From Pseudomonas sp. FP2196 (lineage in GTDB: Bacteria > Pseudomonadota > Gammaproteobacteria > Pseudomonadales > Pseudomonadaceae), in the NCBI RefSeq assembly GCF_030687715.1, contig NZ_CP117445.1, forward strand, positions 1,856,501-1,920,500: a stretch of DNA of 64,000 nt. Reading direction: 5' to 3'. Every line of letters begins with the position of its first letter. Within the stretch, counting starts at the first letter, position 1. The position numbers and the translations under genes were made by a program. Positions 8,912-17,900 of the stretch are shown here, one piece after another. Below the pieces are notes generated by a model. That model was given only the letters and a program-made list of their open reading frames with translations. It was not told the DNA's origin and made no database searches.

Positions 8912-9472
8912 ATGCTCAAGCGCTGGTGTGCTGTTCCCGCGTTGCTGATGGCGTTGACTGGCCTGGCTCAGGCCGCTGACTGTCCGGAATTGTTGCAAGG
9001 CTCGCTGCCCAAATTGCGCGCCAAGGAATCCATCGATCTGTGTCAACGCTATGCCGATAAACCGCTGGTGGTGATCAATACCGCCAGCTTCTGTGGTTTT
9101 GCGCCACAGTTCGAAGGCCTTGAGGCGCTCAATCAGCGCTACAAGGCGCAGGGGCTGGAAATGCTCGGCGTACCGTCGAACGACTTCAAACAAGAGTCCA
9201 AGGACAGCGCCGAGACCGCCAAGGTCTGCTACGCCAACTACGGCGTGACGTTCGCCATGACCGAGCCGCAAAAGGTACGTGGTGATGACGCCACGCATCT
9301 GTTCCAGGTGCTCGCTGCGCAGAGCAGTGCGCCGAAGTGGAATTTCTACAAATACGTGGTAGATCGCCAAGGCAAGGTGGTCGCCAGCTTCTCCAGCCTG
9401 ACCAAGCCCGATGATCCGGAATTCATTGCTGCGATCGAGAAGGCCATCGCCTCAAAACCCATCAAGCCCTGA
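8912..9472 (+). CDS. Exported glutathione-peroxidase-like protein
   Basis: A thioredoxin-fold peroxidase of the GPx family with a cleavable signal peptide ([14 protein letters not shown]). The peroxidatic residue is cysteine in [16 protein letters not shown]. The later [10 protein letters not shown] holds the conserved Trp and Asn. The usual NQFGGQEP motif is altered to NDFKQESKD, and a second Cys in [10 protein letters not shown] could act as resolving cysteine with thioredoxin-like donors. The ATG at 8912 is preferred over 8903 because AAGGA (8899-8903) abuts the earlier ATG but lies 8 bp from this one. Likely periplasmic peroxide detoxification. Confidence 0.88.
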   Translation: MLKRWCAVPALLMALTGLAQAADCPELLQGSLPKLRAKESIDLCQRYADKPLVVINTASFCGFAPQFEGLEALNQRYKAQGLEMLGVPSNDFKQESKDSAETAKVCYANYGVTFAMTEPQKVRGDDATHLFQVLAAQSSAPKWNFYKYVVDRQGKVVASFSSLTKPDDPEFIAAIEKAIASKPIKP

Positions 9473-9486
9473 CCCCGGATACCTCT

Positions 9487-9572
9487 GTAGGAGCTGCGGC
9501 ACGCTGCGATCTTTTGATCTTGCTTTTTTAAAGTCAAAAGATCGCAGCCTCGTTTCACTCGACAGCTCCTAC
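9487..9572. repeat. REP-type inverted pair, family A
   Basis: GTAGGAGCTGCGGCACGCTG and its inverted partner ending CAGCTCCTAC enclose GATCTTTTGATC-type inner arms. This is the first of several copies of the family whose core is GTAGGAGCTGCCGAAGGCTG followed by CGATCTTTTGAT. Confidence 0.85.
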
Positions 9573-9595
9573 AGGTCGCACAGGTTTCAGGCATT

Positions 9596-9634
9596 AAAAA
9601 GCCCCGCCTCTGTACACAGAGAGCGGGGCTTTTT
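9596..9634. terminator. Bidirectional intrinsic terminator between gpx-like and FadL-like genes
   Basis: AAAAAGCCCCGC and GCGGGGCTTTTT form a GC-rich stem with A/T tracts on both sides, placed between convergent genes. It can serve both strands. Confidence 0.92.
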
Positions 9635-9666
9635 AATGGGCGAGGGGTCAGCCTCGCCATACAGCA

Positions 9667-10938
9667 TCAGAAGCGGTAGGTCGCGCCGACACCGAAACCG
9701 TTTGCCGAGTTTTCATACTTGGCGTCGTAGGTCTGGCCACGGTTGTTTTCGTTGCGGATCTTGACCGACTCTTCCTTCAGGTACGAGTAGGCGACGTCGA
9801 TGGTCAGGTCGTCGGTCGGGCTCCAACCGGCACCGATACTGAAGATGGTGCGGTCGCCAGTCGGAATGCGTGGCGAGCGGTCTTCGTTATTGGTCGGCGA
9901 CTGGTCGAACGTCAGACCGGTACGCAGTACCCATTCCTTGTTCAACTGATACGACGTACCCACGGCGTAGGCCCAGGAGTCATGCCAGTTCTGGTCTTCG
10001 TTGATCGAACCGAACTGGCCGGCCAGCAGCGGCTGTACCCCGGAGTTCTTGACGGTGATTTTTTCCAGCTGGCTCCAGCGAGTCCAGGTGGTACCGGCAT
10101 ACACGTTCCAGCGATCATTGATGGCCTGGGTGACCGACAGGTCCACGGATTCCGGCGTGGTGATCTTCAGCGAAGCGTCGTACTTCTGATTGGCGCCCAG
10201 GCCGACGGCAGCCAGTGCGCCGTAGTTGACCTTGGTGTCGCCTTCGAGCTTGTAGTCGACTTTCGAGTGGTAGGTCAGACCGACGCGAGTGGTGTCGGTG
10301 GCTTGTACCAGCAAGCCGACGTTGTAGCCCAGTGCAGTGTCGTCACCCTTGATCTTGACCTTGCCGTCCGGCAGGGCCTGGGTGATCGACAGATTGGACT
10401 CCAGCGAGCCGTCGATGCGGTTGATGGTCGGACCGAAACCGATCGATACCTTGTCGTTGAAGGCGTAGCTGACGGTTGGCTGGAAGGTGATCACTTGTAC
10501 TTCGGACTTGCTGCCGAAGTAACGGCCGGCAAAGCCGTTTTCATAATCAGTGATCAGGCCGAACGGCACATAAACACCGAGGCCGAATGCCCAATGATCA
10601 TCGATCGGTTTGACGTAGAAGCCCATAGGTACAGCGGTGAGGGGCACCATGTCGCCTTTGTTGCTGCCGCCGTTGGGGCTGGAGCTGGCATTGCTGATAT
10701 CGGTATGAGCATCGACAACGGCTACACCGCCGGTCACTTGTTCGCGCTTGATGCGCGACATGCCGGCAGGGTTGCCATAAACAGTACTTGCGTCGTCTGC
10801 AGAAGAAGATCGCCCGGCAAAACCAGTCCCCATCCCACTGATGCTTTGTTCGTTGAGGGCAAAGCCGGCCGCGAAAATTTGAGTGGAGGCAAGGGTAACG
10901 GCGAGGCTAAGGGTGGTTTTGAGCATGACTTTTTTCAT
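9667..10938 (-). CDS. OmpP1/FadL/TodX-family outer membrane transporter
   Basis: A 423-residue beta-barrel for uptake of long-chain fatty acids or other hydrophobic compounds. The signal peptide is followed after the AAGFALNEQS cleavage region by the FadL N-terminal hatch signature GMGTGFAGRSSSADDAST and NPAGMSR. The protein ends in an aromatic residue (GATYRF), as expected for BAM-dependent barrel assembly. AGGAG lies 8 bp before the ATG. The gene is monocistronic and ends at a strong bidirectional terminator. The substrate is not determined by sequence, since the family also includes aromatic hydrocarbon channels. Confidence 0.92.
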   Translation of the reverse strand: MKKVMLKTTLSLAVTLASTQIFAAGFALNEQSISGMGTGFAGRSSSADDASTVYGNPAGMSRIKREQVTGGVAVVDAHTDISNASSSPNGGSNKGDMVPLTAVPMGFYVKPIDDHWAFGLGVYVPFGLITDYENGFAGRYFGSKSEVQVITFQPTVSYAFNDKVSIGFGPTINRIDGSLESNLSITQALPDGKVKIKGDDTALGYNVGLLVQATDTTRVGLTYHSKVDYKLEGDTKVNYGALAAVGLGANQKYDASLKITTPESVDLSVTQAINDRWNVYAGTTWTRWSQLEKITVKNSGVQPLLAGQFGSINEDQNWHDSWAYAVGTSYQLNKEWVLRTGLTFDQSPTNNEDRSPRIPTGDRTIFSIGAGWSPTDDLTIDVAYSYLKEESVKIRNENNRGQTYDAKYENSANGFGVGATYRF

Positions 10939-11084
10939 TATTAGAACTCCTGGTGATCACCGGGGCGAAAATTACCAACATTTTCGTCCAAGCGCTATAG
11001 TCCGTATGCCTTGAGTTAGAGCGGTTTTGTAGGACAATCCGACCAAAATCGCGACCTGTTGTGCGATCTTCTGAAACCGGTCGG

Positions 11085-11567
11085 TCAGCAGGCGACCTGA
11101 TTCACCGTTGAAACACAGGTGTGCCAGGCATAAGTGAAGTCGCGCAGACGACCTTGGGGCTGAAAGGTCTGACGCCAGATACGCGCCATTCCCAGCAAGT
11201 CATTCGAATCGGGGAGGGTGGGGTTTTGCTCTTCGACCAGCAGCCAGGCAATGGCCGTGGCGTAGCGCAGATTGACCGTCAATTCCAGGTGTGGGCCGGT
11301 CAGGAAGGCATGCTGACTGGCGAGGCCTCGAACCAGGCTGGCGCGTTCCGGATCGAGTGCCAGGTAATCATCCCAAAGGGCTTGATGGCGGTGCTCGGCG
11401 ATGCGGTAGAGCCCGTGGCCACGGCGGTCATGCAGGGCGGAACCCAGGGCTGACTGGCTGGCGGCGATGCCCAGCAGCAGAGATTCGGCAGTCGCGCTGT
11501 GGCGTCCCAGATAAATCAGCGTGGGACGGATCACGTAGCGGCACAGTTCGCTGGCAGCGATACCCAT
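11085..11567 (-). CDS. Orphan protein resembling phage lysozyme-like/transglycosylase fold
   Basis: 160 residues with no signal peptide. The stretch YLGRHSATAESLLLGIAASQ, then SALGSALHDRRGHGLYRIAE and HQALWDDYL, follows the layout I know from phage-associated lysozyme-like proteins (AESLLLGTAAQES...GGGPALGIFQMEP...DIW). In those the glutamate after AAQ is the candidate catalytic residue. Here it reads AASQS, so the acid is missing, and the GIFQMEP element is reduced to GLYRIAE. No phage genes surround it. It may be a degenerated or repurposed domain. The functional call is weak, but the coding call is good, with GAGGG just upstream of the ATG. Confidence 0.7.
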   Translation of the reverse strand: MGIAASELCRYVIRPTLIYLGRHSATAESLLLGIAASQSALGSALHDRRGHGLYRIAEHRHQALWDDYLALDPERASLVRGLASQHAFLTGPHLELTVNLRYATAIAWLLVEEQNPTLPDSNDLLGMARIWRQTFQPQGRLRDFTYAWHTCVSTVNQVAC

Positions 11568-11789
11568 AAAACCCTCGGTTCTTGTTATTAATGGCGAGTC
11601 CTGAGGGGGGGCTTGGCAGCTGTGGATCGGTTCAGGCTCGCCGCAAGCGGATCACGCCGCTTGAGTTGAAGTGTAGTGTCATATTCGCGACGTAAAGGCC
11701 TGTTTTTAAAATATTTCTGGCTGCGAGTTATAACCCTTATATCCGATGGTGCTTACGCGCCAAGACTAAAAAGTGAAACATCAGGCAAT

Positions 11790-11820
11790 AAAAAGCCCCG
11801 CGTTTTAAGCGAGGCTTTTG
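11790..11820 (-). terminator. Intrinsic terminator of the 74-residue gene
   Basis: Read on the minus strand, AAAAGCCTCGC pairs with GCGGGGCTTTT and is followed by T-rich sequence. It sits 22 bp after the stop of the minus-strand gene at 11842-12066. Confidence 0.8.
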
Positions 11821-11841
11821 CTTTTGCAGCCTTTGCGGCTC

Positions 11842-12066
11842 TCAGGCAATTAATGCCTGACGGGTGCGGTCGATCACGGCCTGCAGCGGTTCGGCGCTGG
11901 AGTATTGATCGGGGTACAGACGCTCGCTGTGGCGGGCGATCCCGTGTTCATTGACGACGGTGAAGCTGAAGCAGCCTTTGCGAGCGGCCATGATCAGGCA
12001 GTTCATTGGAGCAAAAGCATTGGTTAGGGTGCGAATGGCATCCTGAGTATGGATTTGAGTAGACAT
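11842..12066 (-). CDS. Small conserved-looking protein (possibly DUF3509-like)
   Basis: A 74-residue cytoplasmic protein beginning MSTQIHTQDAIRTLTNAF and containing FTVVNEHGIARHSERLYP, then EPLQAVIDRTRQALIA. The pattern of a short beta strand with a D/N-x-x-G turn, an R-rich strand and a C-terminal amphipathic helix resembles the small DUF3509 proteins of Pseudomonas. The resemblance is from memory and weak. AGGTGTTCCT-type sequence upstream on this strand contains a plausible ribosome site, and an intrinsic terminator follows. Role unknown. Confidence 0.6.
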   Translation of the reverse strand: MSTQIHTQDAIRTLTNAFAPMNCLIMAARKGCFSFTVVNEHGIARHSERLYPDQYSSAEPLQAVIDRTRQALIA

Positions 12067-13029
12067 AGTTATTAGGTGTTCCTACAAATGACACGGATAA
12101 GAACCGTGCAGCGTTAAAACGTTCCAGTAATGTCGACCACCATTGGTCGAACAAAGAACCCGACTGGAACAAAGCAGCCAGTTTGAAGCGCTGATAATTT
12201 GGCGCGCTTGGGCTGGCAGGTAGGTACTTAGGAGGGCAGGCATCACAACGAGGGCAAAGGTTCTGGGCCCGGGGTGAAGATCCTGATCAATTTGCAGGTT
12301 GGTTCGGTCAGAGTAAGTGGTCTTCGCAACACCCTTCGCATCATTCGAAGGCAGTGTCGTCGCAAGATTTACCTGGAAACCATCGAGGGGTCGTTCCCGC
12401 TTTTTTCGGTGAAGGCTTCTGTGAAGAAGGTTGACCGTGGGGATGTGTTCGACCGGAATTGACTTTCAGCTTGGTACTAACGCCGCGGATACTAACGGAT
12501 CGAAACGGGTAAAGCAAACTCTGGGTGGAAAAAGATTGCAGTCGCTAGCCGGGCCTGCTTCGAGAGGCGGTGGAGCGCCCTGAATTGGCTCACGTCTCGA
12601 CCGCTGGTCGGTGAAGGATTCTTCATGAAACTGCACGTCACAGCGGCTTATCCCCAGGAATGCTGCCAAAACGGCCCGAAAAAGCGCATGCATATAACCG
12701 GGTAACAGGTACTTGTGCACATTAGTTGCGCGCGCTGTAACGGCGCTGTCACATCAATCCTGACTCCGGTGGCTGCCTGTAACGAAAGTTTAAGTCAATG
12801 AAAAACATCGCTTTTTTTTGTTGGTGAAAAAATCGTCAGTTTGACTGCGAGCCCCATTCCACAAGGCTTTGCGACGGTTGGAGGGCGGTTGTCCACTGAG
12901 TTATCCACAGCTTCTGTGGATTGTCCCGAGCGCTTGCTCTAGGACGGGCGTGCCGGGTTATTTTTCGACTTTACCTGTAAGAAAAAGAGAGTAGAGTGGC
13001 GCGCCTTCCGATCTGTCCCACAGTGCTTT
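12067..13029. other. Gene-poor interval of about 960 bp
   Basis: Only short ORFs occur (for example 62 codons at 12274-12462 plus and 84 codons at 12466-12720 minus). They lack convincing ribosome sites and show no family features, so none is called. A TCGACCACCATTGGTCGA inverted repeat is at 12134-12151, and DnaA-box-like sequences lie near 12901-12920. The rest shows no structure that I can interpret. A small RNA or long 5' leader cannot be excluded. Confidence 0.4.
12902..12920. promoter_or_regulatory. Inverted DnaA-box-like pair
   Basis: ATCCACAGCTTCTGTGGAT is a perfect inverted repeat with 8-bp arms, extended on the left to TTATCCACA, the consensus DnaA box. It lies about 110 bp upstream of the Sel1 gene. 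Whether DnaA binds is untested. Isolated boxes occur by chance, but paired inverted ones are less frequent. Confidence 0.45.
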
Positions 13030-13353
13030 ATGAAGTTTCGCTCAGTATCAGACTCTGTTACCTCAGAACCTCCCCGTGTTACCTCCCCTAAGCGATTTTC
13101 CGTGCGCGTGGCCGAGTGGCTGCTCGACAGCCCGCGCCTGAGCGACAGCCATAACGCCAAACACCTGGCCGGCCGCCTGCTCAAGCAACCCGCGCGCGAA
13201 GGCGTGGTCGCCGCACAAAGCCGTCTCGGCCAGTTGATGTGCCGTGAGTGTGGCAATGCCCGGGATCGCCGCATCGGTCAGGATCTGTTACGCCAGGCCG
13301 CCCGCGCCGGCGATCACCGTGCGCAACAGGAACTTGGCCTCATCGAAGACTGA
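13030..13353 (+). CDS. Sel1-like repeat protein, short
   Basis: A 107-residue protein whose C-terminal half holds two Sel1-type helical repeats (KHLAGRLLKQPAREGVVAAQ followed by GQDLLRQAARAGDHRAQQEL). The N-terminus is basic and has no signal peptide. Sel1 repeats mediate protein-protein contacts, and no specific partner is visible. The ATG at 13030 lacks a clear Shine-Dalgarno. It is co-directional with rmuC 55 bp downstream. Confidence 0.75.
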   Translation: MKFRSVSDSVTSEPPRVTSPKRFSVRVAEWLLDSPRLSDSHNAKHLAGRLLKQPAREGVVAAQSRLGQLMCRECGNARDRRIGQDLLRQAARAGDHRAQQELGLIED

Positions 13354-13414
13354 GCTGTCCAAGTTCTGACACGTTGGTTAACCTTCAGACTTTATTGGAT
13401 CGGCAGGAGTGGCT

Positions 13415-14893
13415 ATGGCTATGGACTTGACCAGCGTGCTGCTCGGTCTCGCAGGGGCGGGGCTGCCGCTGCTGGCGTTGGCCTGGCAACTGCAACGCCG
13501 GGCGAGCGACCGACAAGCCGAAGTGGCGTTGCTTGAAGAGCGGCTGGCCATGGCGCAACTGGCGCATGACGGGCTCAACGCTCAACTCGATGCCAGCCGT
13601 GACGAAGTTGCCGATCTCGGCCAGGCCAACGCGGCCAAGCAAGCTGATCTGGCGGCTCTGCGCCGCGAAGTCGAGTTGTTGCAAATCGAGCGCGACGACG
13701 CCCGTGATGCCTCTCATGCCTGGAACCTCGAACGCGCCAACAAAGAGGCGGAACTGCGTCGCCTCGACGCTCAGGCGGCTTCGCTGAACGCCGAGCTGCG
13801 CGAGCAACAGGAAAGTCACCAACAGCGTCTCGACGACCTTCAGGGCTCGCGTGATGAGTTGCGTGCGCAGTTTGCCGAACTGGCGGGCAAGATCTTCGAC
13901 GAGCGCGAACAGCGTTTCGCCGAGACCAGCCAGCAGCGTCTTGGCCAGTTGCTCGATCCGCTCAAGGAACGCATTCAGTCTTTCGAAAAACGCGTGGAAG
14001 AAAGCTATCAGGCCGAGGCTCGTGAGCGCTTTTCGCTGGCCAAGGAGCTGGAGCGTTTGCAGGCGCTCAATCTGCGCCTGAGTGATGAAGCGACCAACCT
14101 GACCCGGGCCCTGAAAGGCCAGAAAACCCAGGGCAACTGGGGCGAGCTGATCCTTGAGCGCGTGCTGGAACACGCAGGTCTCGAGAAGGGCCGCGAGTAC
14201 CAGACCCAGGTCAACCTCAAAGGCCCGGATGGCGAGCGCTTCCAGCCGGATGTGATCATTTATTTGCCGGGCGACAAACAAGTGGTGGTCGACTCCAAGG
14301 TCAGCCTCACGGCGTATCAACAGTACGTCGCCGCCGACGACGATACGCTTGGGCAGATCGCGATCAAACAGCACGTGCTGTCCCTGCGCAATCACGTCAA
14401 AGGCCTCGCCGGCAAGGATTACAAGCGCCTGGAAGGCCTGCACAGTCTCGATTTCGTTTTGCTGTTCGTACCGATCGAAGCGGCGTTTTCGGCGGCACTG
14501 CAGGCCGAGCCTTCGTTGTTTCAGGAGGCGTTCGATCGCAACATCGTCATTGTCAGCCCGACCACGTTGCTGGCGACTCTGCGAGTCATCGACAGCCTGT
14601 GGAAGCAGGAACGCCAGAGCCAGAACGCCCGGGAAATCGCCGAGCGCGCCGGTTGGCTCTACGACAAGTTCGTGCTGTTCATTCAGGATCTGGATGAGGT
14701 CGGCAATCGCTTGCAGCAATTGGACAAAGCCTACAGCTCAGCACGCAACAAACTGACAGAAGGGCGCGGCAACCTGGTCAGCCGCAGTGAGCAACTCAAG
14801 CTGCTCGGTGCGCGGGCGAGCAAGAGTCTGCCAGCGGATCTGCTGGAGCGGGCGATGACGGATGTCGATGGCTTGGTCGAGTTGCCGGAATAA
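13415..14893 (+). CDS. rmuC: DNA recombination protein RmuC
   Basis: RmuC limits inversions between short inverted repeats and is a PD-(D/E)xK-like putative nuclease. The protein has an N-terminal membrane anchor (SVLLGLAGAGLPLLALAW), then a long coiled coil to about residue 190. The conserved domain that follows includes TQGNWGELILERVLEHAGL, VVVDSKVSLTAY and FVLLFVPIEAAF. AGGAG at 13405-13409 suits the ATG at 13415. A GTG at 13409 and an ATG at 13421 are alternatives. The length of 492 residues is normal. Confidence 0.94.
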   Translation: MAMDLTSVLLGLAGAGLPLLALAWQLQRRASDRQAEVALLEERLAMAQLAHDGLNAQLDASRDEVADLGQANAAKQADLAALRREVELLQIERDDARDASHAWNLERANKEAELRRLDAQAASLNAELREQQESHQQRLDDLQGSRDELRAQFAELAGKIFDEREQRFAETSQQRLGQLLDPLKERIQSFEKRVEESYQAEARERFSLAKELERLQALNLRLSDEATNLTRALKGQKTQGNWGELILERVLEHAGLEKGREYQTQVNLKGPDGERFQPDVIIYLPGDKQVVVDSKVSLTAYQQYVAADDDTLGQIAIKQHVLSLRNHVKGLAGKDYKRLEGLHSLDFVLLFVPIEAAFSAALQAEPSLFQEAFDRNIVIVSPTTLLATLRVIDSLWKQERQSQNAREIAERAGWLYDKFVLFIQDLDEVGNRLQQLDKAYSSARNKLTEGRGNLVSRSEQLKLLGARASKSLPADLLERAMTDVDGLVELPE

Positions 14894-14898
14894 GGATC

Positions 14899-14967
14899 AA
14901 AAGATCGCAGCCTGCGGCAGCTTCTACATGGGATCTATGTAGGAGCTGCCGCAGGCTGCGATCTTTT
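14899..14967. repeat. REP-type inverted pair, family A, between convergent genes
   Basis: AAAAGATCGCAGCCTGCGGC and its inverted partner ending in GCAGGCTGCGATCTTTTT form a long hairpin with a short loop, followed by T residues. It lies between convergent rmuC and the hybrid kinase and could double as a bidirectional terminator. Confidence 0.85.
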
Positions 14968-14972
14968 TGCTT

Positions 14973-17900
14973 TTACAGCGGCAAATACCGACTCAACAAC
15001 GCCCGCAACGCCGCCGGTTTCACCGGTTTGGCCAGATAATCCAGCCCCGCCGCATGCACCTGCGCGACCATCTCCGGACGCCCGTCCGCGCTGATCACCA
15101 CGCCCGGCACAGGTTCACCGAGGCTGGTGCGCAACCACGCCATCAACTCGGTGCCGGTATCGCCGTTATCCAGGTGATAGTCGACCAACGCCAATTGCGG
15201 CCGCACCCCGTCATTGAGCAGCGCCTCACACTCCTCTCGGTTGCGCGCCGTCCATACCTGACAGCCCCAGCGGCTCAGGAGGCTGTTCATGCCAATCAGA
15301 ATGCTGTCTTCGTTATCGATGCACAGCACCCGCGCGCCGCTTGGCAACTTGCCGTTCAGCTCGACAGCAGCGCTCGCCGGCAGAGTCTGCGTGCAAGCCA
15401 GCGGCACACTGACACTGAACACACTGCCGCGCCCTGGCCATGAACGCACGCGTAGGGTGTGACCGAGTACACGGCACAAACCGTCAGCGATCGCCAAGCC
15501 CAGTCCCAGACCTTTTTCCGCGCGGGTCTGATGGCTGTCGAGGCGTTTGAACTCTTCGAAAATCACCTGCTGCTTGTCTTCCGGAATACCCGGCCCGCGA
15601 TCCCAAACCTCCAGACACAACTCTCCACCACGTCGACGCACACCCAGCAGCACCGGGCCTTTGGCGTAGCGGAAAGCGTTGGTCAGGAAGTTCTGCAGAA
15701 TCCGCCGCAGCAACTTGATGTCGCTGTCGATGCGCAAATGGCTGCCACGCACACGGAAGCTCAAACCTTGTTCCTGCGCCAGCGCCTTGAACTCGGCACC
15801 TAGGGTGTCGAACAGCTCATTGACCGCAAACGCCTTGCAATCGGGGTTGATCTTGCCGTTTTCCAGGCGGGAAATGTCCAGCAGATCACTGATCAGGTCT
15901 TCAGCCGAGCGCAACGAACTGTCGAGGTGGTGAACCAATTTCTGCGCCTCGCTGCTCAAACCGTCGTCCTGATGGGAGAGGGCGGCGGAGAACAGCCGAG
16001 CGGCGTTCAACGGTTGCATCAAGTCATGGCTGACTGCCGCGAGAAAGCGGGTTTTCGACTGGTTGGCGGCCTCGGCGGTGCCCTTGGCTTCGGTCAAGGC
16101 GACGTTGAGCTGCGAGAGTTCTTGAGTCCGTTCGCTGACCCGTTGCTCCAGCCCCTCGTTGGCCTCGGTCAGCGCCTGCTCGGCTTCGCGGAACGCGGTG
16201 ATGTCGGTAAAGCTCATGACGAAACCGCCGCCGGGCATCGGGTTGCCGATCAGCTCGATCACCCGGCCGTTGGGGAAAAGTCGTTCAGACGTATGCGCGC
16301 GGCCCTGACGCATCCAGTGCAGGCGTCGGGCGACGTGGACTTCCGCTTCGCCGGGGCCGCACAAACCGCGTTCGGCGTTGTAGCGAATGATGTCGGCAAT
16401 CGGCCTGCCGACGCTGATCAGGCCGTCCGGGTAGTTGAACAGCTCCAGATAGCGCCGATTCCACGCCACCAGTTTCAGCGACTGGTCGACCACGCTGATG
16501 CCCTGGGTGATGTTCTCGATGGCGCCTTGCAGCAGGGCGCGGTTGAACTGCAACACTTCCGAGGCTTCGTCAGCAATTCGGACGACATCCTCCAACTGCA
16601 TTTCCCGACCTTCGATGGCGGCTTTTACTACAGCTCTTGTCGAAGACGCGCCGAGGACACCCGCCAGCAATCGCTCGGTGTGGGCGATCCATTCATCGTC
16701 GGCGTTCTGATTCGGGTTGAAGCCTTTGCCTTGGCGATAAGCGAAACGGATAAAGCTCTGCCGTGCGCGTTCTTCACCGACAAAGCGTGCTGCCAGTTGC
16801 AGCAAATCATCAATCTGCACCGCCAGCATCGAGCGCGCACTCGGCCGGGCATTGATTTCCTGACCGATGAAACGCCCAGCCTGCCAGTGCTCCGAAACAC
16901 GTGTGCGAGATAGCACCGAAACCCAGGCGAACAACGTGAAATTGCCCGCGAGCGACAACACCACGCCTTGGGTCAATGGCGTGATTGGCAGATTCAGCGG
17001 GTTGCTGTGCAGCCACGCCAGGCCCGGAAACGTGTCCAGCGGCCAGCCGAGGCTGCGCGCGGCAATCGGCAGGATCAACGTGTAAAACCATAGGAAAGTC
17101 CCGGTAGCGAGACCGGCAAACACGCCACGACGGTTGGCCTGTTTCCAGTACAGCGCGCCGAGCATGGCTGGAGCCAGTTGCGTCACCGCCGCGAAGGCGA
17201 TCTGGCCGATGGTCGCCAGGCTGGCGGTGGAGCCGAGCAAACGATAGGCGACGTAAGCCAGCAACAGAATCACTACGATGCTGACCCGGCGCACCGACAG
17301 CATCCACTGGCGGAATACTTCGAACGGGCGCTCGGCGTTGTTGCGCCGCAATAGCCACGGCAACAGCATGTCGTTGGAGACCATGGTCGACAGCGCCACG
17401 CTGGCGACGATGACCATGCCGGTCGCCGCCGAAGCGCCGCCGATAAACGCCAGCATTGCCAGCGCCGGATGGGCCTGGGCCAGTGGGAGGCTGATCACGA
17501 ACGAATCCGGCAGCACATCGCTCGGCAGCAGCATCTGGCCGGCGAGGGCGATGGGGACTACAAACAGCGCGGCCAACGCGAGGTAAGCGGGGAACACCCA
17601 TTTGGCCAGGCGCAGATCCTGCGGATCGATGTTCTCGACCACTGTAACGTGGAACTGCCGAGGCAGGCAGATGATCGCCATCATCGCCACGCCGGTCTGC
17701 ACCACCATCGACGGCCAATTAATCGTTTCCTTCCAGTATTCCTCGAGGCGCGGGGCGAGCATCGCCTGATTGAACAGATCGTCGAAGCCGTCATACAGGC
17801 CATAAGTGACAAACGCGCCGACGGCGAGAAACGCGAACAGCTTGACCAGCGACTCAAAGGCAATCGCCAGCACCATGCCACGGTGGTGTTCCGTGGCGTC

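Noticed and set aside
9487..9572. CRISPR array from repeated GTAGGAGCTGC units
   Set aside because: The units are inverted pairs scattered singly through the window, not direct repeats with uniform spacers. They are REP elements.
12274..12462. 62-codon plus-strand frame in the gene-poor interval
   Set aside because: No family resemblance, codon use unlike neighbours, and only a weak GGGG upstream.
12466..12720. 84-codon minus-strand frame in the gene-poor interval
   Set aside because: No motif, no clear ribosome site, and composition not typical of coding DNA here.
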